The translations under genes were made by a program, and so were the position numbers. The notes under the pieces are model-generated. The model did not search any database. It was not told where the DNA came from and saw only the letters and a list, made by a program, of their open reading frames with translations. Shown here in pieces: positions 1 through 11,205 of a stretch of DNA of 64,000 nucleotides. Source of the stretch: Xenopus tropicalis (Eukaryota > Chordata > Amphibia > Anura > Pipidae); assembly GCF_000004195.4 (NCBI RefSeq), contig NC_030682.2:153017510-153081509 (forward strand), written 5' to 3'. The number at the start of each line of letters is the position of its first letter. Within the stretch, counting starts at the first letter, position 1.

Positions 1-3000
1 TCCCTCACTTGTACTGAGAGCTATCTCCCCTACCCCTGTATTCCCTCACTTGTACTGAGAGCTATCCCCCCTACCCCTGTATTCCCTCACTTGTACTGAG
101 AGCTATCTCCCATACCCCTGTATTCCCTCACTTGTACTGAGAGCTATCCCCCCTACCCCTGTATTCCCTCACTTGTACTGAGAGCTATCTCCCCTACCCC
201 TGTATTCCCTCACTTGTACTGAGAGCTATCCCCCCTACCCCTGTATTCCCTCACTTGTACTGAGAGCTATCTCCCCTACCCCTGTATTCCCTCACTTGTA
301 CTGAGAGCTATCCCCCATACCCCTGTATTCCCTCACTTGTACTGAGAGCTATCCCCCATACCCCTGTATTCCCTCACTTGTACTGAGAGCTATCTCCCCT
401 ACCCCTGTATTCCCTCACTTGTACTGAGAGCTATCTCCCCTACCCCTGTATTCCCTCACTTGTACTGAGAGCTATCCCCCTACCCCTGTATTCCCTCACT
501 TGTACTGAGAGCTATCCCCCTACCCCTGTATTCCCTCACTTGTACTGAGAGCTATCCCCCCTACCCCTGTATTCCCTCACTTGTACTGAGAGCTATCCCC
601 CCTACCCCTGTATTCCCTCACTTGTACTGAGAGCTATCCCCCTACCCCTGTATTCCCTCACTTGTACTGAGAGCTATCCCCCCTACCCCTGTATTCCCTC
701 ACTGTACTGAGAGCTATCCCCCCTACCCCTGTATTCCCTCACTTGTACTGAGAGCTATCTCCCCTACCCCTGTATTCCCTCACTTGTACTGAGAGCTATC
801 TCCCCTACCCCTGTATTCCCTCACTTGTACTGAGAGCTATCCCCCCTACCCCTGTATTCCCTCACTTGTACTGAGAGCTATCCCCCCTACCCCTGTATTC
901 CCTCACTTGTACTGAGAGCTATCTCCCCTACCCCTGTATTCCCTCACTTGTACTGAGAGCTATCCCCCCTACCCCTGTATTCCCTCACTTGTACTGAGAG
1001 CTATCCCACCTACCCCTGTATTCCCTCACTTGTACTGAGAGCTATCCCCCCTACCCCTGTATTCCCTCACTTGTACTGAGAGCTATCCCCTCTACCCCTG
1101 TATTCCCTCACTTGTACTGAGAGCTATCCCCCCTACCCCTGTATTCCCTCACTTGTACTGAGAGCTATCCCCCTACCCCTGTATTCCCTCACTTGTACTG
1201 AGAGCTATCCCCCCTACCCCTGTATTCCCTCACTTGTACTGAGAGCTATCTCCCCTACCCCTGTATTCCCTCACTTGTACTGAGAGCTATCCCCCCTACC
1301 CCTGTATTCCCTCACTTGTACTGAGAGCTATCCCCCTACCCCTGTATTCCCTCACTTGTACTGAGAGCTATCTCCCATACCCCTGTATTCCCTCACTTGT
1401 ACTGAGAGCTATCCCCCTACCCCTGTATTCCCTCACTTGTACTGAGAGCTATCTCCCATACCCCTGTATTCCCTCACTTGTACTGAGAGCTATCCCCCCT
1501 ACCCCTGTATTCCCTCACTTGTACTGAGAGCTATCTCCCCTACCCCTGTATTCCCTCACTTGTACTGAGAGCTATCCCCCCTACCCCTGTATTCCCTCAC
1601 TTGTACTGAGAGCTATCCCCCTACCCCTGTATTCCCTCACTTGTACTGAGAGCTATCTCCCATACCCCCTGTATTCCCTCACTTGTACTGAGAGCTATCC
1701 CCCTACCCCTGTATTCCCTCACTTGTACTGAGAGCTATCTCCCATACCCCTGTATTCCCTCACTTGTACTGAGAGCTATCCCCCCTACCCCTGTATTCCC
1801 TCACTTGTACTGAGAGCTATCCCCCTACCCCTGTATTCCCTCACTTGTACTGAGAGCTATCCCCCCTACCCCTGTATTCCCTCCCTTGTACTGAGAGCTA
1901 TCTCCCATACCCCTGTATTCCCTCACTTGTACTGAGAGCTATCCCCCCTACCCCTGTATTCCCTCACTTGTACTGAGAGCTATCTCCCATACCCCTGTAT
2001 TCCCTCACTTGTACTGAGAGCTATCCCCCCTACCCCTGTATTCCCTCACTTGTACTGAGAGCTATCTCCCCTACCCCTGTATTCCCTCACTTGTACTGAG
2101 AGCTATCCCCCTACCCCTGTATTCCCTCACTTGTACTGAGAGCTATCCCCCTACCCCTGTATTCCCTCACTTGTACTGAGAGCTATCCCCCTACCCCTGT
2201 ATTCCCTCCCTTGTACTGAGAGCTATCTCCCATACCCCTGTATTCCCTCACTTGTACTGAGAGCTATCTCCCCTACCCCTGTATTCCCTCACTTGTACTG
2301 AGAGCTATCCCCCTACCCCTGTATTCCCTCACTTGTACTGAGAGCTATCCCCCCTACCCCTGTATTCCCTCACTTGTACTGAGAGCTATCTCCCCTACCC
2401 CTGTATTCCCTCACTTGTACTGAGAGCTATCCCCCTACCCCTGTATTCCCTCACTTGTACTGAGAGCTATCCCCCCTACCCCTGTATTCCCTCCCTTGTA
2501 CTGAGAGCTATCTCCCCTACCCCTGTATTCCCTCACTTGTACTGAGAGCTATCTCCCCTACCCCTGTATTCCCTCACTTGTACTGAGAGCTATCCCCCCT
2601 ACCCCTGTATTCCCTCACTTGTACTGAGAGCTATCCCCCCTACCCCTGTATTCCCTCCCTTGTACTGAGAGCTATCTCCCCTACCCCTGTATTCCCTCAC
2701 TTGTACTGAGAGCTATCTCCCCTACCCCTGTATTCCCTCACTTGTACTGAGAGCTATCTCCCCTACCCCTGTATTCCCTCACTTGTACTGAGAGCTATCT
2801 CCCCTACCCCTGTATTCCCTCACTTGTACTGAGAGCTATCTCCCCTACCCCTGTATTCCCTCACTTGTACTGAGAGCTATCTCCCCTACCCCTGTATTCC
2901 CTCACTTGTACTGAGAGCTATCCCCCTACCCCTGTATTCCCTCACTTGTACTGAGAGCTATCCCCCCCTACCCCTGTATTCCCTCACTTGTACTGAGAGC

Positions 3001-4095
3001 TATCTCCCCTACCCCTGTATTCCCTCACTTGTACTGAGAGCTATCCCCCCTACCCCTGTATTCCCTCACTTGTACTGAGAGCTATCTCCCCTACCCCTGT
3101 ATTCCCTCACTTGTACTGAGAGCTATCCCCCCTACCCCTGTATTCCCTCACTTGTACTGAGAGCTATCTCCCCTACCCCTGTATTCCCTCACTTGTACTG
3201 AGAGCTATCCCCCCTACCCCTGTATTCCCTCACTTGTACTGAGAGCTATCTCCCCTACCCTGTATTCCCTCACTTGTACTGAGAGCTATCTCCCCTACCC
3301 CTGTATTCCCTCACTTGTACTGAGAGCTATCTCCCCTACCCCTGTATTCCCTCACTTGTACTGAGAGCTATCTCCCATACCCCTGTATTCCCTCACTTGT
3401 ACTGAGAGCTATCCCCCTACCCCTGTATTCCCTCACTTGTACTGAGAGCTATCCCCCCTACCCCTGTATTCCCTCACTTGTACTGAGAGCTATCCCCCCT
3501 ACCCCTGTATTCCCTCACTTGTACTGAGAGCTATCTCCCCTACCCCTGTATTCCCTCACTTGTACTGAGAGCTATCTCCCCTACCCCTGTATTCCCTCAC
3601 TTGTACTGAGAGCTATCCCCCCTACCCCTGTATTCCCTCACTTGTACTGAGAGCTATCCCCCCTACCCCTGTATTCCCTCACTTGTACTGAGAGCTATCC
3701 CCCCTACCCCTGTATTCCCTCACTTGTACTGAGAGCTATCCCCCCTACCCCTGTATTCCCTCACTTGTACTGAGAGCTATCCCCCCTACCCCTGTATTCC
3801 CTCACTTGTACTGAGAGCTATCTCCCCTACCCCTGTATTCCCTCACTTGTACTGAGAGCTATCCCCCCTACCCCTGTATTCCCTCACTTGTACTGAGAGC
3901 TATCTCCCCTACCCCTGTATTCCCTCACTTGTACTGAGAGCTATCCCCCCTACCCCTGTATTCCCTCACTTGTACTGAGAGCTATCTCCCCTACCCCTGT
4001 ATTCCCTCACTTGTACTGAGAGCTACCCCCCCTACCCCTGTATTCCCTCACTTGTACTGAGAGCTATCTCCCATAACCCTGTATTCCCTCACTTG
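1..4095. repeat. 41-bp minisatellite array (about 100 copies)
   Basis: Head-to-tail repeats of a 41-bp unit containing TCCCTCACTTGTACTGAGAG followed by CTATCYCCCCTACCCCTGTA. Units differ mainly by C/T at one site (CTATCTCCCC versus CTATCCCCCC), by CCTACC versus CATACC, and by 1-bp changes in the C run. The array starts before the window and ends at about 4095, where LINE sequence begins. There is no gene here: both strands carry only repeat-driven open frames. Confidence 0.97.
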
Positions 4096-4114
4096 CTAAG
4101 AATCCATCCAGCCC

Positions 4115-6104
4115 CTATATAAAGTTATATAATGTATCAGCCAGTACGACTGATTCGGGGAGGGAATTCCAGAACCTCACAGCTCTCACTGTAAAAAATC
4201 CTTTCCGAATGTTTAAATGGAACCTCCCTTCTTCTAAACGGAGTGGGTGCCCTCGTGTCCGTTGGAAGGACCTACTGGTAAATAAAACATTAGAAAGGTT
4301 ATTATATGATCCCCTTATATATTTATACATAGTTATCATGTCACCTCTTAAGCGCCTCTTCTCCAGTGTAAACAGACCCAACTTGGCCAGCCTTTCCCCA
4401 TAACTGAGACTTTCCATACCCTTTACCAGCTTAGTTGCCCTTCTCTGGACCCTCTCTAACTCAGTAATGTCCCGTTTGAGCACTGGAGACCAAAACTGAA
4501 CAGCATATTCTAGATGGGGCCTTACCAGCGCTCTGTAAAGGGGAAGAATAACCCCCTCCTCCCGTGAATCTATACCCCTTTTAATACAGCTCAATACCCT
4601 GTTTGCCCTTGCAGCTGCTGCCTGGCATTGCTTGCTACAGCCAAGTTTATTATCTACAAGGACTCCAAGCTCCTTCTCCATTATGGATTTGCCTAGTGCA
4701 GTCCCATTAAGGGTATACGGGGCTTGCATATTTTTACATCCCAGGTGCATGACCTTACATTTATCCACATTAAATCTGCCACTTAGCTGCCCAGATTGCC
4801 AGTTGGTCAAGATCCTGCTGCAGGGATGTCACATCCTGGATAGAATTGACTGGTCTGCAGAGTTTTGTGTCATCTGCAAACACTGATACATTACTCATAA
4901 TACCCTCCCCTAAGTCATTTATGAACAAATTAAACAAAAGTGGACCCAGTACAGAACCCTGAGGGACCCCACTGAGAACCTTACTCCAAGTAGAGAATGT
5001 GCCATTAACAACCCCCCTCTGTACCCGATCCTGTAGCCAGTTTTCTATCCATGTGCAAACGACTTCACTAAGACCAATAGACCTTAGCTTAGAAAGCAGT
5101 CGTTTGTGGGGAACGGTATCAAATGCTTTGGCAAAATCCAAATAGATTATATCTACTGCCCCCCCACTGTCCCACTACTGCCCCCCCACTGTCCCACTAC
5201 TGCCCCCCACTGTCCCACTACTGCCCCCCCACTGTCCCACTACTGCCCCCCCACTGTCCCACTACTGCCCCCCCCACTGTCCCACTACTGCCCCCCACTG
5301 TCCCACTACTGCCCCCCCACTGTCCCACTACTGCCCCCCCACTGTCCCACTACTGCCCCCCCCACTGTCCCACTACTGCATCCCCACTGTCCCACTACTG
5401 CCCCCCCACTGTCCAGCTTCTTACTTACCTCATCATAAAAAGCAATTAAATTGGTCTGACATGACCTGTCCTTCATAAAGCCATGCTGATTACTGCTCAT
5501 AATGCCATTCTCCACTACATAATTTTGAATGTGATCCCTTAACAAGCCTTCAAATAACTTGCCCACCACGGATGTCAGACTTACAGGCCTATAATTGCCA
5601 GGCTGAGATCTTACTCCCTGTATAAATATGGGAGTGACATTCGCCTTCTTCCAATCCCTAGGTACCATACCTGATGAGAGAGAGTCTGAGAATATCAGAA
5701 ACAAGGGCCACTGCAATTCTGCCCCTAGCTCTCTCAGTACCCGAGGGTGTATTCCATCTGGCCCAGGTGCCTTGTTTACATTTATCGTGTGTAACCCTTT
5801 AAGCACCATATCCTGTGCCAACCACTGTGTAGTTGGAGCTGAGGCAACAGGGAAGCTATTGGGTGGGACTTGGCCCACTGGCTCCCTCTACTGTATACAC
5901 AGAAGAAAAGAACTGGTTAAGCACATCTGCCTTTTCTGTACCCGCTGTAACCATATTGTTATTATAACTCAATGGGGCCACACCCTCAACCTGCATCTTT
6001 TTACTATTAATATACTTAAAAAACTTTTTGGGGTTAGTCTTGGCCTCGGCCGCGATGCGCTCCTCATTTTCTATCTTTGCCTTCCGGATTGCTGTTTTAC
6101 ACAC
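4115..6104 (-). pseudogene. LINE ORF2 reverse transcriptase remnant, broken
   Basis: This is the reverse transcriptase of a non-LTR element, which copies element RNA into a nicked chromosomal target. Visible blocks in minus-strand order: NKAPGPDGIHPRVLREL near 5776, GNYRPVSLTSVVGKLFE, NQHGFMKDRSCQTNL, then motif A LDFAKAFDTVPHKRL near 5140, motif B GVPQGSVLGP near 4970, and the catalytic FADD box near 4880. The copy is dead. A minisatellite at 5155-5412 splits the domain between the fingers and motif A. There are frame changes near 4790 and near 6100, and the C-terminus ends early at about 4115 by a small deletion in the RGLDGFL region. The family call is firm and the exact clade (CR1 versus L2) less so. 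Confidence 0.85.
5155..5412. repeat. 20-23 bp minisatellite inside the LINE RT
   Basis: About 12 copies of ACTGTCCCACTACTG plus a run of 5-7 C. The array sits exactly between the codons for KKLDSGG and AVDII-LDFAKAFD of the LINE. The minus-strand repeat unit (GACAGTGGGGGGGCAGTAG) is the element's own coding sequence at this place, so the array appears to have grown from the LINE after insertion. Confidence 0.9.
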
Positions 6105-6162
6105 TTGTTATAGTGTTTATATTCATTAAACGCAGCTACTGTCCCCTCTGACTTATATGGGG

Positions 6163-6409
6163 TAATGGCAGATTCTGTTAATGCCTATAAGAGGGGCCTG
6201 GATGAGTTCTTGATCAATCAGAATACCCAAGGCTATTGTGATACTAATACCTACAGTTAGTACTAGTGGTTGTATATATAGTTTATGTATGTGAGTGTAT
6301 AGATTGGTAGGTGGGGGTTAGGTGTGCTGGGTTTACTTGGATGGGTTGAACTTGATGGACACTGGTCTTTTTTCAACCCTATGTAACTATGTAACTATGT
6401 AACTATGTA
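6163..6409 (+). mobile_element. LINE 3' end (CR1/L2-like), forward orientation
   Basis: The plus strand encodes the last codons of an ORF2 (NAYKRGLDEFLINQNTQGY, then CDTNTYS and a stop near 6257). About 120 bp of 3' UTR follow, containing GGTTGAACTTGATGGACACT and TTTTTTCAACC, and then a terminal microsatellite of CTATGTAA units at 6379-6409. Such short-repeat tails mark the 3' ends of many amphibian CR1/L2-like LINEs. It lies head-to-head with the minus-strand fragment to its left. Confidence 0.8.
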
Positions 6410-9362
6410 CTGGAACTAGATGCCGGTTGTATTGGAACTAAACGCTGGTTGTATTGGGACTAGACACTGGTTGTACTAGAACTACATGCTGGTTGTACTG
6501 GAAATAGACACCGGTTGTATTGGAACAAGACGCCAGTTGTACTGGAACTAGAGGCCGGTTGTACTGGAACTAGATGCCGGTTGTATTGGTACTAAACACT
6601 GGTTGTAGTGGAACTAGAGGCCGGTTGAACTGGAACTAGATCCCGGTTGTATTGGGACTAAACACTGGTTGTAGTGGAACTAGATGCCGGTTGTATTGGT
6701 ACTAAACACTGGTTGTAGTGGAACTAGAGGCCGGTTGAACTAGAACTAGATCCCGGTTGTATTGGGACTAAACACTGGTTGTAGTGGAACTAGAGGCCGG
6801 TTGAACTGGAACTAGACGCCGGTTGTACTGGAATTAGACGCCCGTTGTATTGGAACAAGAGGCCGGTTGTATTGGTACTAGATGCTGGTTGTACTGGAAC
6901 TAAACGCTGGTTGTATTGGGACTAGATGCTGGTTGTACTGGAACTAAACGCTGGTTGTACTGGAACTAGACACCTGTTGTATTGGAACAAGGCGCTGGTT
7001 GTATTGGAATTAGAGGCCGGTTGTATTGGAACTAGATGCCGGTTGTACTGGAACTAGATGCTGGTTATACAGGAACTAGACGCCGGTTGTACTGGAACTA
7101 GAGGCCGGTTGTATTGGAACTAGATGTCGGTTGTACTGGAACTAGAGGCCGGTTGTATTGGAACTAGATGTCGGTTGTACTGGAACTAGAGGCCGGTTGT
7201 ATTGGAACTAGACGCTGGTTATACTGGAACTAGACACCGGTTGTACTGGAACTAGAGGCTGGTTGTATTGGAACTAGATGTCGGTTGTACTGGAACTAGA
7301 CGTCAGTTGTATTGGAACTAGCCACCAGTTGTACTGGAACTAGAGGCCGGTTGTATTGGAACTAGATGCTGGTTGTACTGGAACTTGACACCGGTTGTAT
7401 TGGAACTAGAAACCAGTTAAAATGGAACTAAACGCTGGTTGTATTGAAAGTAGACGCCGGTTGTACTGGAACTAGAGGTCATTTGTACTGGAACTAAATG
7501 CCGGTTGTATTGGAACTAAACGCTGGTTGTATTGGGACTAGATGCTGGTTGTACTAGAACTACACCCTGGTTGTACTGGAACTAGAGGCCCATTGTATTG
7601 GAACAAGACGTCGATTGTACTGGAACTAGAGGCCGGTTGTATTGGAAGTAGATGCCGGTTATACTGGAACTATACGCCGGTTGTATCAGGAATCAATACC
7701 CAATGGAGGTTGCATTGGAACTAGATGTCAGTTGTAATGGAACTAGATGTCGGTTGTATTGGAAGTAGATGCCGGTTGTACTGGAACTAAACGCTGGTTG
7801 TACTGGAACTAGAGGCCGGTTAAACTGGAACTAGACGCTGGTTGTACTGGAACTAGACGCCCGTTGCATTGGAACAAGATGCTGGTTGTACTGGAACTAG
7901 AGGCCAGTTGTATTGGAACTAGAGGCTGGTTGTATTGCAACTAGATGCCGGTTGTATTGGAACTAGATGCCGGCTGTACTGGAACTAGACATCAGTTGTA
8001 TTGGAACTCGACGCCAGTTGTACTGAAAATAGATGCTGGTTGTATTGGAAGTAGACACCGGTTGTACTGGAGCTAGATGCCCGTTGTTTTGGAACAAGAC
8101 GCCGGTTGTACTGGAACTAGAGGCCGGTTGTGCTGGAACTAGATGCCAGTTGTATTGGAACTAGACACCAGTTAAAATGGAACTAGATGCCGGTTGTATT
8201 GGAAGTAGATGCTGGTTGTACTGGAACTACACACCAGTTGTACTGGAACTAGAGGCCAATTACAATGGAACCCTAACCCTAAACGCTGGTTGTATTGGGA
8301 CTAGATACCGGTTGTACTAGAACTACAGGCTGGTTGTACTGGAACTAGAGGCCGGTGGAACTGGAACTAGACACCAGTTGTATTTGAACAAGACGCCGGT
8401 TGTTCGGGAACTAGAGACTGGTTGTATTGGAACTAGAGGCCAGTTGTATTGGAACTAGAAGCCGGCTGTACTAGAACTACACGCTGGTTGCACTGGAACT
8501 AGAAGCCGATTGAACTGGAACTAGACGCCGGCTGTATTGGAACTAGACGCCTGTTGTATTGGAACAAGATGCTGGTTAAACTGGAACTAGACGCTGGTTG
8601 TACTGGAACTAGACGCCGGTTGTATTGGAACAATATGCCAGTTGTACTGGAACTAGAGGTCAGTTGTATTGGAACTAGATGCCGGTTGTATTGGAACTAG
8701 ATGCCGGCTGTACTGGAACTAGACGCTGGTTGTACTAGAACTACACACCGGTTGCACTGGAACTAGAGGCCGGTTAAACTGGAACTAGACGCCGGCTGTA
8801 TTGGAACTAGACGCCTGTTGTATTGGAACAAGATGCTGGTTGAACTGGAACTAGACGCTGGTTGTACTGGAACTAGACGCCGGTTGTATTGGAACAATAT
8901 GCCAGTTGTACTGGAACTAGAGGTCAGTTGTATTGGAACTAGATGCCAGCTGTACTGGAACTAGACGCTGGTTGTACTGGAACTAGACGCTGGTTGTACT
9001 GGAACTAGACGCTGGTTGTACTGGAACTAGATGCCGGTTGTACTGGAACTAGACGCTGGTTGTACTAGAACTACACACCGGTTGCACTGGAACTAGAGGC
9101 TGGTTGTACTGGAACTAGACGCTGGTTGTACTGGAACTAGACGCTGGTTGTACTGGAACTAGATGCCGGTTGTACTGGAACTAGACGCTGGTTGTACTAG
9201 AACTACACACCGGTTGCACTGGAACTAGAGGCTGGTTAAACTGGAACTAGACGCCGACTGTACTGGAACTAGAGGCCAGTTGTATTAGAACAAGATGCCG
9301 GTTGTATTGGAACTAGATGCCAGCTGTACTGAAACTAGAGGCTGCTTGTACTAGAACTACAT
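6410..9362. repeat. 22-bp degenerate minisatellite, left arm
   Basis: About 134 copies of a 22-bp unit built on GGAACTAGATGCCGGTTGTA followed by CT or TT. Units diverge at many positions (AGACGCTGG, AGAGGCCGG, AAACGCTGG). Within-array duplications are visible, for example a block with GGAATCAATACCCAATGG near 7690 that recurs near 11400 and 11629. A short CCCTAACCCTAAA stretch lies at 8271-8283. The arm is interrupted at 9362 by an LTR-like element and resumes in register at 11206. Confidence 0.95.
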
Positions 9363-10060
9363 TGTCACTATTACGCCATTTCAGACACACGTGACTGTAG
9401 GGGGGGCTAGAGGGTCCCCTGCTCAGTCTCACACACCTGACACCCAGGTCAGACTAGCATCACAGCACCCCAAAGCCCAACCAACGCCCACAAACTCATA
9501 CACAACTTGCTGCCACCACTCTCATACTTCTTACACTGGCGATGAGAGATGCCAAGCACACTGGTAGAGAAAGGGTTAATGTAAAGAACCGACACACACA
9601 CTCTCCTTACCAGCAGTCACAGGGTTAATCAGCACACAGCATGCAGAGGGTTAAGGCACACAACACAGTTACACACTCGGGGGGGTAGGTACGTTTTAGA
9701 GCATCAAGGACAAACTTATTAAATTTTATATTTAATATTATAAAAAGTGCGAGTTTAAAACAAGATGTTACAACAAAGGACATACGGTAAAATAAGTACA
9801 AACAGTTTTAAAATAAAAGGGAAAAATATAGAAGCCCTATACTGTACCCAGCAAAGTCCTTCTAGTCCTGGGGGCAAGGGGAAACCCCAGGATAAACTTC
9901 CAATAGAAATTGGTCCCCCACAGAATATCCGAGTATAGTCAGAAGAGCTGACTATTTATCCCAGTTTGCAGGGGATCAGGTAACTGGACACTCCCCCCTC
10001 CCTCAGGAATGCAAGGGGCGGGGCCATTAGCAGGACACAGTGTGAGTTTTATGGCCTCCT

Positions 10061-10606
10061 GTGTATGGGACTGAGTGTGTGGGACTGAGTGTGTGGGACT
10101 GAGTGTGTGGGACTGAGTGTGTGGGACTGAGTGTGTGGGACTGAGTGTGTGGGACTGAGTGTATGGGACTGAGTGTATGGGACTGAGTGTATGGGACTGA
10201 GTGTGTGGGACTGAGTGTATGGGACTGAGTGTGTGGGACTGAGTGTGTGGGACTGAGTGTGTGGGACTGAGTGTATGGGACTGAGTGTATGGGACTGAGT
10301 GTGTGGGACTGAGTGTGTGGGACTGAGTGTATGGGACTGAGTGTGTGGGACTGAGTGTGTGGGACTGAGTGTATGGGACTGAGTGTATGGGACTGAGTGT
10401 ATGGGACTGAGTGTGTGGGACTGAGTGTATGGGACTGAGTGTGTGGGACTGAGTGTGTGGGACTGAGTGTATGGGACTGAGTGTGTGGGACTGAGTGTGT
10501 GGGACTGAGTGTGTGGGACTGAGTGTATGGGACTGAGTGTATGGGACTGAGTGTATGGGACTGAGTGTATGGGACTGAGTGTATGGGACTGAGTGTGTGG
10601 GACTGG
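10061..10606. repeat. 14-bp minisatellite within the LTR-like element
   Basis: About 39 copies of GGGACTGAGTGTGT, with the second variant GGGACTGAGTGTAT. The register is essentially indel-free. Since 14 is not a multiple of three, all three minus-strand frames are open through it, which explains proline/serine/histidine-rich reading frames that are not genes. Confidence 0.95.
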
Positions 10607-10951
10607 TCCACTGATACCAATGACCATAACTCCTTGTGGGAACATAATAGAAAGATGAAATTAGATTCATCAATTCTAAATGATCCCACCGGTCCCATAC
10701 AGACTAAACATCACTACTGTGTGACCTGCCCCTGCCCAGATACTCCTATCTGACAAACCGAGTGCCCAAATCCAGCGATGTTTGGACCCGTATGAAAGGC
10801 CATCTTAAATGAAACATATACTCAGGTTTTGGTACCTCTAGTATAAATAGTATGGGTTCTGGGACAATAAATGTTTGTGAGTTTGGGTTATGGTGTGACC
10901 TCCACATCACCTATGATGGGTCCCAATGTGAACTCTAATTTACCCCCATGT

Positions 10952-11055
10952 GGGCTTCCCCTCCCCCACATGGCATGGCCCTTATCAGCCAGGGATTAGA
11001 GTTGGGCTTTCCCTCCCCCACATGGCATGGCCCTTATCAGCCAGGGATTAGAGTT
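10952..11055. repeat. 52-bp tandem duplication in the LTR-like element
   Basis: Two adjacent copies of a 52-bp segment containing CCCTCCCCCACATGGCATGG and CCTTATCAGCCAGGGATTAG. The copies differ by about one base change plus a small length difference in the pyrimidine run. Confidence 0.85.
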
Positions 11056-11205
11056 GGGCATTCCAGGTTGTGAGGCCTTTACACATGGCTGGTTCCAGAC
11101 CCTAGTGACCAGAGGCCTGTTATATATCTCTTTCTGGCACATTTCTGGAAGATTTTGGGATACCTTGGCCTGCTTGATTAACCCTTACAGGCCTATATCA
11201 TGACA

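Larger units (their letters stand above)
4096..6160 (-). mobile_element. CR1-like LINE fragment, 5'-truncated, reverse orientation
   Basis: Reading the minus strand from 6160 down to 4096 gives a continuous non-LTR retrotransposon ORF2 remnant: a linker before the RT (KKFFKYINSK), the RT domain, and the C-terminal segment ending in a GLDGFLA-like stretch at about 4100. The C-terminal wording (LEYAVQFWSP, RRATKLVKGM, LEKRRLRGDM) matches the CR1/L2-like clade of vertebrate LINEs. No endonuclease domain is visible, so the copy is 5'-truncated. It abuts the 41-bp array on the left and an oppositely oriented LINE 3' end on the right. Confidence 0.85.
9363..11205. mobile_element. LTR-like element (probable solo LTR) inserted in the 22-bp array
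   Basis: A 1,843-bp block of non-array sequence begins TGTCAC and ends ATGACA, i.e. TG...CA with a 5-bp inverted terminus. It is flanked by identical 5-bp direct repeats TACAT at 9358-9362 and 11206-11210. Removing the element plus one TACAT restores a normal array unit (ACTAGAACTACATGCTGG). TG/CA termini with a 5-bp target duplication are typical of LTR retroelements. A TATA-like TATAAATAG (10842-10850) and an AATAAA (10866-10871) agree with an LTR read on the plus strand. No protein-coding sequence is seen, so a solo LTR is most likely. It contains a 14-bp minisatellite and a 52-bp tandem duplication. Confidence 0.75.

Noticed and set aside
10027..10698. SHTQ/SPTH-repeat minus-strand frames of about 200-240 codons
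   Set aside because: 14-bp repeat open in all three frames; lies within an LTR-like element without coding content.
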